Shown here piece after piece: positions 32,898 through 42,564 of a stretch of DNA of 64,000 nt; position 1 is the stretch's first letter, and each line of letters opens with the position of its first letter. Position numbers and translations under genes: made by a program. This DNA comes from Ornithodoros turicata. Lineage: Eukaryota > Arthropoda > Arachnida > Ixodida > Argasidae. The DNA lies in NCBI RefSeq assembly GCF_037126465.1, contig NC_088201.1:67292879-67356878 (forward strand), read 5' to 3'. The notes beneath the pieces were generated by a model. That model was not told where the DNA came from. It worked only from the letters and a program-made list of their open reading frames with translations, and ran no database searches.

Positions 32898-33540
32898 CCA
32901 TCCACCTTCAAACGGCCTCGTCGAGCGTTTCCACAGGCAGCTAAAGTAATCTATTATGGCTCGTGGGGATGTTCGATGGACAGATGCCCTCCCTTTTTTC
33001 TTGCTCGGCATAACAACAGCCCTCAAAGCTGACATCGGCTGCAGTGCTTCGGAGCTCGTTACGGTACCCCGCTGCATCTCCCTCCAGCAAAGATTCCGGA
33101 TCCCGCCACCATGGATGCCCACCAATTTTTGACCACACTACGCGCCGTCTAACCAAAAGCACTGGACAACGACGCATCGTTCGTCAGCCCGGAAATTGAA
33201 TCTTGCTCGCACGTGTTCCTTCGCCTCAACAAAGTCAGGAAGTCACTGCAGCCCCCGTACACGGCCCATACCGCGTTCTCAAGCGCGGTCGAAAGCACTT
33301 TACTATACTTTTCAACGGAGGCACCGAAGTCGTCAGTGTTGACAGGCTAAAGTCAGCAATAATTGGCAGCGGGAGCAGCGACAGAAAGGGAACCCTGCCT
33401 CAACAAAAGACACCCACACGTCTTGAAAACCCCTCCGGCATGCCACCTGCAGCGCAGAGGACACATGCAGCAGAGCCCTATATCACCCGCTCGGGCAGAC
33501 GGGTGCGGTGGGCACAGCGACTTGTGCTCGGACACTGACG
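32898..33540 (+). pseudogene. Gypsy integrase C-terminal part
   Basis: Resumes with HPPSNGLVERFHRQLK (third catalytic Glu of integrase, in GLVERFH), then after an in-frame TAA reads DALPFFLLGITTALKADIGC, a frameshift, YGTPLHLPPAKIPDPATMDA, and after another frameshift GPYRVLKRGRKHFTILFNGG, the GPY/F module, VVSVDRLK, and ITRSGRRVRW near the end. Stop at 33,538-33,540. The last basic stretch is what these elements usually have before the polypurine tract. Confidence 0.85.
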
Positions 33541-33575
33541 AATATTTTTTTTTTTTTCTGGCTCGTTTCCTCACT

Positions 33576-33588
33576 AGAGGGGGAGTAC
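33576..33588 (+). promoter_or_regulatory. Polypurine tract of the gypsy element
   Basis: AGAGGGGGAGTAC directly precedes the TG of the 3' LTR; it would prime plus-strand DNA synthesis. Confidence 0.6.
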
Positions 33589-33885
33589 TGTAGCGACTCG
33601 CCAAGCGCGGTCGCAGTGCCAGATGTACAACGTTTTTCTTTATCTTTACTTTCTCCCTTCGAAAACACTGCGCTCCCGTTCTCTCTTTCCTTCCTCTCGC
33701 TTCTTTTTTTCCCTTGCCGCGCTCGGCGGCTGAAAAACTGTAAATACAGGCCAGTAGGCCTCCGACCTTTGAAGTAAATAGATTACTTTTACACACACTC
33801 AACTGCTTCCGTGTTCTCCGTGCCTTTACTTATGACGACCCGACAGCCTTGAACGTTTCGGCAGTCGACGACGCAACACATTACA
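33589..33885 (+). repeat. 3' LTR of the gypsy element
   Basis: Starts TGTAGCGACTCGCC just after a purine tract and ends CACATTACA, giving the short inverted ends TGTA...TACA usual for gypsy LTRs. It is 297 bp, pyrimidine-rich in its middle. No second copy exists upstream of 26.6 kb in this window, so the 5' LTR is lost. Confidence 0.65.
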
Positions 33886-34529
33886 GGCATTGCGAAAAAA
33901 AAACTTTGCCAAGTCGCATCACAGGCTAGGCTACACCGCACACAAGAAGCATTTGTTTGCGGCATAACAACGGACACCATCGAATATGTATGTTTAGCAG
34001 CCACAGACCATGTTGACGCACAAGGGCATCGAAACGGTCTTACTTCTACCAGTAAAATATTCTACAACGTCCAAGTTCTAGTTGTACGTCTCCAGGTAGC
34101 AATACCAAATATTCTGAATCGTATGTTCTGATTTTCCATGAATAGTTGAAGCATATTGATTGTTTTGGCATGAGTTGATGCCATGGTTTGAGGTGTCTGA
34201 CAAATGACGTCTTGAAATATGGGGCACTATCAATCAGCCAATCGCTATCTGTCATCCTATCCTAAATGGCAGGTACAATCTTGGATAGCAAGTGGATTGG
34301 ATTAGATTAGATGCTTCTTGCGATGTGCAAAACTGGTATATTTTTCTGTCACGTTGATGAACGCCACAAGGACTGCCCAAGGCACGTCGGGAATTTCCAT
34401 CTGCCATCGGGTCCTTATTCTTGTACCGCTGCCGTCAGAACCACTAGTACTGCTAGTACGGATCCGGATGTTGGTACAAGTTTTAAATTTAACGACATAA
34501 CTAGTAGAGGCAAGAATGTAATTTCGTAA
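33886..34529. other. Unassigned DNA with an old piece of the A repeat
   Basis: Bases 33,963-34,036 (ATAACAACGGACACCATCGA ... ATCGAAACG) are a diverged copy of the 3' end of the repeat found at 34,530 and 40,577. The rest is unassigned. Confidence 0.5.
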
Positions 34530-35087
34530 TTACATTTAAATTCGAAGTTGTATGGGCGGAGTAGCGTTTTTGTTATGTCGTTGACCGCGGTGTTCTCGAT
34601 GCCTAACAGCAACGACAAAAAATGTTATTTTCGCATAGATATCGACAGCGGAGCATAAATTAAAACTGATTTTCGAGATATTTATAAAGAGATGTAGATT
34701 TGCAGCGTAAAATCAGAGCAGTATGTAAATTCCGAAAATTACGTGAGAATTTCATCGATTGGATTGATTCATTTCCTTGTGTATGCTTTACTGAGCAGCT
34801 TCCTTCGCCTTGTGCTTTTTCTTTTACTTTTCTCAGAGGGGGGGGGGTGGAGGGCAGGTTCTTTATGGGTGTAGACGAATTGGTCATGCGATGAATTCAA
34901 TTCCTGTCTTTATTTTTGTTGATCATCATCATCATCATCATCATCAACAGCAGTTTGTTGATTCATTTAACAACGGTATAACAACGGACACCATCGACAC
35001 TGTACGTTTAGCAGCCACATACCGTCTTTACCCACAAGGACATTCATCGAAACGCTCATACCCTATAACACACTCCGTCCCTACAGT
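34530..35087. repeat. Repeat A, left copy (about 550 bp)
   Basis: Almost the same sequence as 40,577-41,122, from ACATTTAAATTCGAAG to CACTCCGTCCCT. Both have a G-run, a (CAT)n run (34,921-34,944) and the 3' piece ATAACAACGGACACCATCGA. No coding signal and no tRNA-type promoter were found, so the class is unknown. The copies flank LINE copy 1 and could mark a segmental duplication or a non-autonomous element family. It runs straight into an L1-like ORF2 fragment. Confidence 0.8.
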
Positions 35088-36216
35088 GTTGTCTTCGATG
35101 GTAGCGGGGTATCTCGTGTAAACTGGCCTACAGTGTTTAAACGTTCCTCCGCTGTTCTCCGTGAACTCAAGTCTGTAGACCTGCCCCTCACTTTCCGTGC
35201 CCGTTTACTAGCTTCTTGGTACTACAGCCGTCTGTGGTTCCCCGCCGCCGTATGTCTGCCACCTACAGTCATTCGGGTCGCCATAACTCGCAACGCGTTC
35301 CGTTTCCTGTGGGCTGGTTCAGTTGAATGGGTCAGGAGGTCACAGCTGTATCTCACGCGTGATCGGGGCAGTTTAGGCGTGCCGGCTATCACGGAGCGCT
35401 CTCTAGCACTGCAGATCCGGGCTGTCTTTGAGGCGCTTCACAAACCTGATCATCCAGCGTGCGCTTTGGTGCACTATTTCCTCGGTCATGCCGTCCGGTG
35501 GTTCACCGATATCACTGACAGCCGTCCGAGAGCAGAAGTTCCCTCCCCTCTTTTCACAGCTTGCATAGCTGCCGTCAGACGCGTACGCGAGATGTCCCCA
35601 GACGCTGACGTCTCTCTTTGGGAAGCCAGGGATTTCTACGCCGCGCTCATGGAGGCGGTGCTGGTTCCCTCCCTGGTCCTGGCCTGGTGCCGTGGGTAGT
35701 CCTTCCGGGAGCGCCTGGCGACGTATCACGGCTGGCTGGTTGGACGCTCGTCGAGCGAGTCTCCAGTGGAAGCTGTCTCATGGTGTCCTCCCGCTTCGTG
35801 AACGTTTACACCGCTTCCATATTTGTCGCACGGATCACTGCCCGCCTTGTGGCATCTCGGAGTCACCAGATCACTGCTTCCTTCAGTGCCAGATTCCGCT
35901 GCTCCTGCGGAGCAGAGCGGCTGTTGTTTTTGAACTTCCAAGAGTCGAATGGGCCACTGTAAGGTTCATGGAACCGTTGCCGGTTGCAGCAAGGGATCGG
36001 AAACATTTGGCGTGTTTGATTGCAGAAATAAATTTCCAAATTTGGATACGCCGGTGCCGGTTGGCATTCGGTGGCCCCGGCTGTGGGAGCGTAGGTTTGT
36101 TTCAGGCAGTTCGTGCTGGACTACGGGCGCTGATCACCAGGGAACAGGCAGTGCTGGGCTCAGTCGAGTGCTCCCGTCGCTGGCCCTGCTCCACTCGCAT
36201 CTTCCGCTATGATCAG
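35088..36216 (+). pseudogene. L1-like ORF2 C-terminal fragment (copy B), frame-shifted
   Basis: Nearly identical to 51,130-52,255. Reads FDGSGVSRVNWPTVFKRSSA, LWAGSVEWVRRSQLYLTRDR, RRASLQWKLSHGVLPLRERL and the zinc motif CPPCGISESPDHCFLQC. A 7-base insertion near 35,685, relative to the right copy, shifts the frame (LVLAWCRG stop). It begins at the same base as the right copy and ends at RIFRYD, where the 5' end of L1-like copy 1 follows. Confidence 0.88.
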
Positions 36217-36365
36217 GGTGAGTGACGTGTGAAAGAAGACGTGTGTTCTGTGTGCTCCAGCGCCTACGAAATTTCAACATTCGATTACTGTGGTACTGTT
36301 GTGATATTCCTCTCGAAGCCCGGGTTCTGGCAGGCCGCCGGAGCCTTGGTCAAGGATCTACAATT

Positions 36366-37736
36366 ATGGCAGCGTCAAACTTCTGCCCAACGAAAGGTTT
36401 GGCGTTCAACGTCAGGGCACCTGTAGAAGCGTCCCTGATCGACGTCACCGATGCAGCTGCTGAAGTAGTCGGCTTAGATGAGATCTACATATGTCAGCAT
36501 CAAGGCGGAAACCTCTTCCAGGTAACCGTCTTCAAGCCAGCTGCCCTGAGCCAGCTTTTTGCTCGGGGTGGCACTGTTATTTGCGGCAAAGAGTCACCTC
36601 TGGAGTCGCTAGGTCCCCGTCTCGTTCGGGTAGTTTGCATGAACTTACCAGGGTTCGTCCCGGATGAGTACCTGCTGCGCGCCCTTGCTCCGTATGGAGA
36701 AGTTGTCAAATTGGAACGTGCATTCACGGTAGACAGACCCACTGTGAGAAACGGTAACCGCATCGTACAAATTCATATGAAAGAAGAGAATCCCGTCCCC
36801 AATTTCCTGCGGGTCCTGGGTCATCGCGTTATGTGCGACTACCCTGGTGTTCAGCGGGTATGCAGCAGGTGCAAGAAATCAGGGCATTTCCGGTCTGACT
36901 GCAAAGAGCCTTTCTGTGGTAGATGCTCGTCATTTGGACATGAGACGTCTGAGTGCGAGTCTCGGTGTAAGAAGTGCAAGAAGAATCACGATACGGCGGA
37001 CTGCACTCGTCGAAAAACGTTCGCAGAAGCCGTCGTGATGCGGGGAACTTCCTCCAAGAGTCACGACGACACAGCCAGTCCTAAAAACGTGGAACATGCT
37101 AGCCAGCAAGATCCTCTGGCGTTGGACTCGTCTGATGAGACTGATATTGATATTGGTGATGAGTTTGAAAAGAATGGCGTACCGAAAACGGGAGACGCAG
37201 GCAACGAGGCAACAAGGGTAGTCACTCCTGAAGACGTGGAACATGCTAGCCAACAAGATCCTCCGGCATTGAACCCGTCTGATGAGACTGATATTGAAAC
37301 CGAGCTAACCGAGACTCAGGCAATGACTGAGGATGGTTCGGAGTACCAATATACGGACCTGAGTTGCGAGAGCATTCGGTTCGAGGCAGAGGGTAATGCC
37401 GTATCTCCTGCGGATGCAGTGGAGCACCTTGAAGATGCCCAAAAGGAAGAAACTACAACATTGACGAGCGAACGAGAGGGGTGAGCCCTTGACAATTCAA
37501 AGACCCCCAGACCTGATGAAGACACGACGAGTCACCCTATGGTGCAGCAATTAGCACGGTCCGCGTCGAAACGTCCAGCGGTGCAGCGAAGTGGTGACAC
37601 TACTGACATAAAACGACTTCTCTCAACAACTCTATTAAGTGACAGCGAGTCATCTTTCACTAGTACTGGACCGGCGGCCAGTAAAAAGACAAAAATGGTG
37701 AGCCTCTCCACAAGCAGTGATGAACATTCAGCTTAA
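36366..37736 (+). pseudogene. L1-like ORF1 (RNA-binding, three zinc knuckles) with one nonsense codon
   Basis: Start MAASNFCPTKGLAFN. The middle carries an RRM-like part (RLVRVVCMNLPGFVPDEYLL, YGEVVKLERAFTVD). Three CCHC knuckles follow: CSRCKKSGHFRSDC, CGRCSSFGHETSEC and CKKCKKNHDTADC. The acidic tail contains an imperfect internal duplication (EHASQQDPLALDSSDETDI and EHASQQDPPALNPSDETDI). TGA at 37,482-37,484 interrupts the frame, which then continues in phase (KRPAVQRSGDTTDIKRLL) to TAA at about 37,736. The protein would coat LINE RNA and act as a chaperone. Confidence 0.85.
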
Positions 37737-37764
37737 AAGTACAGGTTTCATTTTCTGCCTTTTC

Positions 37765-40570
37765 ATGGCTTTGAGGATCCTAACACTGAATGTGCAGGGT
37801 TTTAAAAACCCGGCGAAGCAGCACTCGGTATTGCAAATGGCGCGTTCTGAAAATTGTGACATTGTACTGCTGCAAGAGACTAACTTTTCTAAGACGGCTG
37901 ATATACGCGACTTTGAAAGGCGTAATAATGTGAAAGTTTTTTTTCTTTCTCTAGCGAGTAAGCGATCGCAAGGTGTCGGTGCGGTTGTTCTTAGTCAGGC
38001 CGTATTGGGCACATGCTCTTTCCGTAGCGATACTGAGGGTCGTGTTATTTGCCTTGATTTTCTTTATGGTGGGGAAAAGATCCGTGTTATTAATATCTAT
38101 GGGCCAGCTAGGCATGGTGGAGCGAACAGTTTCTTTCGTGACTTAGATGTGTTTATGCTTGGTTCTTCGCCTATTATTCCTGCGGGGGACTTTAACTGTG
38201 TGCTTGACTCCCACAAAGACGCACGTGGGCCAGGAGCTCCGCGGCCTGCATGGCATGCTAAGGAATTGCGAAAATTAGTAAGGCAGTTTCGCATGGTAGA
38301 CGTATGGGATGTTAAACACCCCAATTCGTTTGGCTATACATGGTCTCGGGGCTCCTCTTTCTCGAGGCTCGATAGAGCATATGTATCCGAAGGGATGGTT
38401 GGAAAAGTCGCCGACTGCAAGGTGCTGAGCTTCCCTCGGTATATGGGCCACGTGTCGGACCATCTACCTCTAGTGTTTGAACTACAGGGATTCCGAACAG
38501 GCAACACTCGGAGCAAATTATGGCGCCTAGATGTGACGTTGCTGCGAGAACCTGAAGCAGTCGAGTCAGTATCTCATGCAATACAGGAATCGATAAGTGT
38601 TCTCGGGCCAACCGTGGCTCAATGGGATGACCTGAAAACAAAGCGGGCAAAAGCCTGCGTCACAGCGGGTCAAGAAAAGAAAGATAAATACATCAGACAA
38701 CTTCAAAGGATTAAGAAGTACATAGCAATTATACGACGTGGTGGAGCTGCTACGCTTCTTGCACATGATAATCTCAATGATCTTCGTCAACAATATGGCA
38801 GAGTGCTTAAATTTCTTACGCAGACAGCCGGTATTGTGCAGAACAAGAACAGTCCTGTGCAAGATGCAGAAGTACTGCGATATGTACGAAATAATGATAT
38901 ACAGAGGAGCCCGGGACAGCGAATTGAAGCGGCTCGATTGAGTGATGGCTCTGCAACTGACGATCCAACCGAGGTAGTAGAGCAGTTTCGGAAGTTCTAC
39001 GAGATCCTGTTGACATCCGAACGCAGAGGACAGTGGCCTCTGAGTGAGGCAAGAAAATTCTGTACTGGCCTTCCACAAGTGCCAGAAGATTTGAAAGAGG
39101 CTCTTACTAGCAGAGTAACGTTAGTTGAGGTCCATGAGGCGCTATGAAGGTGGGCTCTGCTCCTGGCCCTGACGGGCTCCCAGTAGAGTTTTTCAAGGTG
39201 TTCTGGCCAGTGCTTGGCCATGAACTAGTGTCGTTGTTTAATGAAATACTAATGACAGAGAGCACCCCTGCCTCGTTTAAAAAAGGTCGTATCATATTAC
39301 TACCTAAGGAGAAATCTAGTGATAAGGCAGACCCGAGTAGCTGGAGACCGATAACGCTCTTAAATGCGGACGGGAAGATATTAAGCACCGTTTTGTCTCG
39401 TCGTCTACGCAATGTGTTGCCATATATTATCAGTCCATTGCAGACGTGCTCTGTCCCCGGTCGCAACATCTTCCACTCCCTAACGTTATTTAAGGATTTG
39501 CTGGCGTATGCCCGCACACGGGGCTTATCGGGGGCAGTTTTGTCACTGGACCAATCCAAAGCATTGGACAGGATAGAACATGATTACCTGTTTTTTGTCA
39601 TGGAGTGCTTTGGATTTCCGCTACAATTTGTTGATTGGTTCAAATGTCTTTATTGTAACTTAGAATCGGAACTCCGCATCAATGGCGAGATTACACGCAC
39701 TTTCCCAGTTCCAAGAGGGGTAAGGCAAGGGTGTCCTCTTTCCAATGTTGTTTGTGATTGCACTTGAGCCCTTTATCAGGCAAGTTGTACATAATGTAAA
39801 TATTGTTGGTTTTCCTGTTCCTGGTCCAGGTGATGTTAAGGTTTCAGCGTATGCTGAAGACATTGTTCTCTTTTTACGCGATGCAGAAAGTGTAGCAGCA
39901 GCATTAGACACTTTCAAAACTTATGGTGAACTTTCTAGAGCGGCTTTGAATATGAACAAATCCAAAGCTTTGCCAGTGAACGGTTCCTCAGAGCAACTCC
40001 CACAAGATATTGGCTACACAGACGTAGTCAATATACTCGGAATAAAGTTCACTCAGGCAGGTGCTGCCCTGGGGAACTGGACAACTGCTGTGGAAACACT
40101 GGAACGCCAGATGGAAACTGCTAGTAATTTTGAGCTCTCTTATCATGACCGTGCGTATCTAATTAAATGCGTATTTTGCAGTAAACTGTGGTATGCTGCA
40201 AGGATAATAACTCCTCCGGCGAAGATCGTTGCGAAGGTGAACACGTTAGTCTTTAACTTCTTCTGGAAGAACCAGAAACACCTATTATCGAGCGATGTGT
40301 TGAGGAGGCCAAAAGCAGAGGGTGGGTGGAGCCTTCCATGTGTGAAGACATACAGTTCTCTGTTTGCATTGAGGAACACTTTAGGTATATTAAACCAAGT
40401 GGATTCACCGGCGCGCCCTCTGGTCATGTACTGGCTGGGACCAGGACGCAGGACACTTGTACCCAGGGGTCTTGGCAATATGTATCCTACAGCAGAAAAT
40501 CCACCAGAGTTTTATAAAGGGGCTATCAGGCAATATAAGCTTGTACAAGATCACCTTAATTTAATTAACC
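37765..40570 (+). pseudogene. L1-like ORF2 with two frameshifts and truncated C-terminus
   Basis: Endonuclease: LRILTLNVQGF, VLLQETNF, IPAGDFNCVL, FSRLDRAYV and HVSDHLPLVF, all catalytic motifs of the apurinic-like family. RT: APGPDGLPVEFFK, SSWRPITLLNADGKI, DQSKALDRIEHDY and RGVRQGCPLSN. The active site reads AYAEDIVLF, with Glu in place of the first Asp of YADD. Frameshifts lie at 39,143 and about 39,755 (two bases lost after CPLS). The frame ends with residues from repeat A after HLNLINL, so the zinc-binding C-terminus is gone. Confidence 0.88.
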
Positions 40571-40576
40571 TTAAGA

Positions 40577-41122
40577 TCACATTTAAATTCGAAGTGCGGA
40601 GTAGCGTTTTTGTTATGTCGTTGGCCGCGGTGTTCACGATGCCTAACAGCAACGACAAAAAATGTTATTTTCGCATAGATATCGACAGCGGAGCATAAAT
40701 TAAAACTGATTTTCGAGATATTTATAAAGAGATGTAGATTTGCAGCGTAAAATCAGAGCAGTATGTAAATTCCGAAAATTACGTGAGAATTTCATCGATT
40801 GGATTGATTCATTTCCTTGTGTATGCTTTACTGAGCAGCTTCCTTCGCCTTGTGCTTTTTCTTTTACTTTTCTCAGAGGGGGGTGGGGTGGAGGGCAGGT
40901 TCTTTATGGGAGTAGACGAATTGGTCGTGTGATGAATTCAATCCCTGCCTTTATTTTTGTTGATCATCATCATCATCATCAACAGCAGTTTGTTGATTCA
41001 TTTAACAACGGTATAACAACGGACACCATCGACACTGTACGTTTAGCAGCCACATACCGTCTTTACCCACAAGGACACTCATCGAAACGCTCATACCCTA
41101 TAACACACTCCGTCCCTGCGGT
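40577..41122. repeat. Repeat A, right copy (about 545 bp)
   Basis: Second copy of the repeat described at 34,530-35,087, with a shorter (CAT)n run (40,965-40,983). It replaces the 3' end of LINE copy 1 and ends at CGTCCCTGCGG, before an AAGGAATAG-rich tract that was the target of copy 2. Confidence 0.8.
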
Positions 41123-41138
41123 AGAATAAGGAATAGAC

Positions 41139-41155
41139 TAAGGAATAGAATAAGG
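41139..41155. repeat. Target-site duplication, left copy (17 bp)
   Basis: TAAGGAATAGAATAAGG, exactly repeated at 46,281-46,297 on the far side of LINE copy 2. The local sequence is itself a short AAGGAATAG repeat, so the exact length is uncertain by a few bases. Confidence 0.8.
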
Positions 41156-41333
41156 AATAGGAAAGGAGGAAGACGACGAGGTGGTAAGACGTGCACTGTT
41201 GCTGCTCTGTTGTTGTTAGGCCTAACCGAATTCTTTCCTTTATAATTTTTTCACTTTTCGTTGCTTGTAACTGGCACTTTGTGGTTGTCGTTGCGAAGCC
41301 GTGTCTCCCGGTTGAGACACCGGCTAAGCTAAA

Positions 41334-42551
41334 ATGTACGACAACCAAGATGACCGCATCTTGGTGTTCAAAGTGCGAGCCCCGCAGGGTTATTTCGGAA
41401 AAGATGTGTTGGATGCTTGTAAACGTGTCGCGCCTGGTAAAGTTCGTGGTGCGCAGAATCAAGGGTATGGTTATTATGAGGTGGTAATGAATGATTTGGA
41501 AGGAGTAAGGTTGCTTAAGGAGGAGGGATCGGTTGTGATTGGGGGGAAAAAAGTTGATGCGTTTTATTTGGGAGCCAAGATGAGGAGGGTCACGGTGTTC
41601 AGGTACCCGATTGATTACCCTGACACAGACTTAGAGAAGGAACTTGGGAACTACGGTGTTGTAATTAAGACACAGAGGGAGAAGTATGGTGGTGACCACG
41701 ACGACTGCGAGACGGGTACGCGTTTCGTTCTCATGGAGCTTAGAGGGGAACTTCCCAACTTTTTGACGGTGAGAGGGACCCGTATTGAATGTCTGTACCA
41801 CGGGGTTACTCGAAGGTGTGCTAAGTGTGACGCGACAGACCATTTAGCTCGTGACTGTAAGGCCCTTAGATGCCGGTGGTGTAGCTCCTTCTACGAAGGA
41901 GAATGTGGGAAGTGTAAGGCAGCAAAGGAGAGGAAACGGAACGTCCCGGCCGACGTTAGAGATTCGGTGTGGGGAGGAGTTCCTGATCCTGTTCACACTC
42001 CGTGGATTTCCGACGAGAATTTTCCTTGTTTGGGAAACACGGACAAGGACAAGGAGGGGAACAATGGTGTCGCTCAGGATGTGGAAAATTCGGTAGATGT
42101 GGATGATGGCGGTGAAAATTCGGTAGAAATGCAGGAAAATATCGCGGGAAAAGAAGATAAAGGAAATCAGCGCGCACTTCAGGAGGAAAGTGCAGTGGTT
42201 CATCAGCTTCAGCATCAGAACAAGCAAGATGCTGAGGATGACGAAAGCCAGGGTACGGAGGAGCCGGCGGATGTAGAAGGGTGTAGTAGGGTGGACATAA
42301 AGGAAGTTGAGGTGCTCGAAAATCGCTCGAGTGGTGACCCAGGGAATGTGTCGGACGCATCAACCACCCCAACGCTTTGTGCGTCTCCTGGGTCAAATAA
42401 CGAGGGGTCGGATAGTGGAGAGAGCGTAGCTACTCTGGTATCTGAAAGTGAAGGGCGTGTGAGTGACAGTAGTGAAAGGAATGATAGGGGTATGACTCTG
42501 AAAAGGAGGAGGATATCGAAGAGAAGGAAGAGGGCGGGTAAATGCGCCTAA
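41334..42551 (+). CDS. L1-like ORF1, RNA-binding protein with zinc knuckle
   Basis: A 405-residue protein starting MYDNQDDRILVFKVRAPQGY. Residues about 80-150 form an RRM-like fold (MRRVTVFRYPIDYPDTDLEK, LGNYGVVIKTQREKYGG). A CCHC knuckle CAKCDATDHLARDC lies near 163-176, followed by a degenerate second one (CRWCSSFYEGECGKC). The rest is an acidic, low-complexity tail ending in a strongly basic tract (LKRRRISKRRKRAGKCA) that could be a nuclear localisation signal. It is expected to bind LINE RNA. The ATG at 41,334 is in a good context (CTAAAATGT) and ends 13 bp before ORF2. Confidence 0.9.
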   Translation: MYDNQDDRILVFKVRAPQGYFGKDVLDACKRVAPGKVRGAQNQGYGYYEVVMNDLEGVRLLKEEGSVVIGGKKVDAFYLGAKMRRVTVFRYPIDYPDTDLEKELGNYGVVIKTQREKYGGDHDDCETGTRFVLMELRGELPNFLTVRGTRIECLYHGVTRRCAKCDATDHLARDCKALRCRWCSSFYEGECGKCKAAKERKRNVPADVRDSVWGGVPDPVHTPWISDENFPCLGNTDKDKEGNNGVAQDVENSVDVDDGGENSVEMQENIAGKEDKGNQRALQEESAVVHQLQHQNKQDAEDDESQGTEEPADVEGCSRVDIKEVEVLENRSSGDPGNVSDASTTPTLCASPGSNNEGSDSGESVATLVSESEGRVSDSSERNDRGMTLKRRRISKRRKRAGKCA

Positions 42552-42564
42552 GGTGCGTGTCTAG

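Larger units (their letters stand above)
26632..33885 (+). mobile_element. Ty3/gypsy element, 5' truncated, broken by two insertions, with 3' LTR
   Basis: Homology runs RT, RNase H and the spacer (26,632-27,759), then integrase (29,379-29,905), integrase C-terminus (32,898-33,540), polypurine tract and 3' LTR (33,589-33,885). The gaps are a minus-strand I-like LINE (27,760-29,378) and composite DNA (about 29,906-32,897); the gypsy reading resumes at the exact codon after each. Gag, protease, the start of RT and the 5' LTR are missing. The order and the motif TPFGLFEFVRMPFGLRNAAQ are typical of gypsy/Metaviridae-type retrotransposons without an env gene. Confidence 0.88.
36217..40576 (+). mobile_element. 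L1-like LINE copy 1, lacking its 3' end
   Basis: Has a 5' leader (36,217-36,365), ORF1 and most of ORF2. The 3' part, from about residue 930 of ORF2 on, is replaced by repeat A at 40,577. Loss of the 3' end is not the usual LINE truncation and points to recombination or a later insertion. No target-site duplication found. Confidence 0.85.

Noticed and set aside
34311..34529. A frame with CHVDERHKDCP that hints at a CCHC zinc knuckle of a LINE ORF1 or gag.
   Set aside because: The spacing does not fit C-x2-C-x4-H-x4-C and no neighbouring ORF1 homology was seen.
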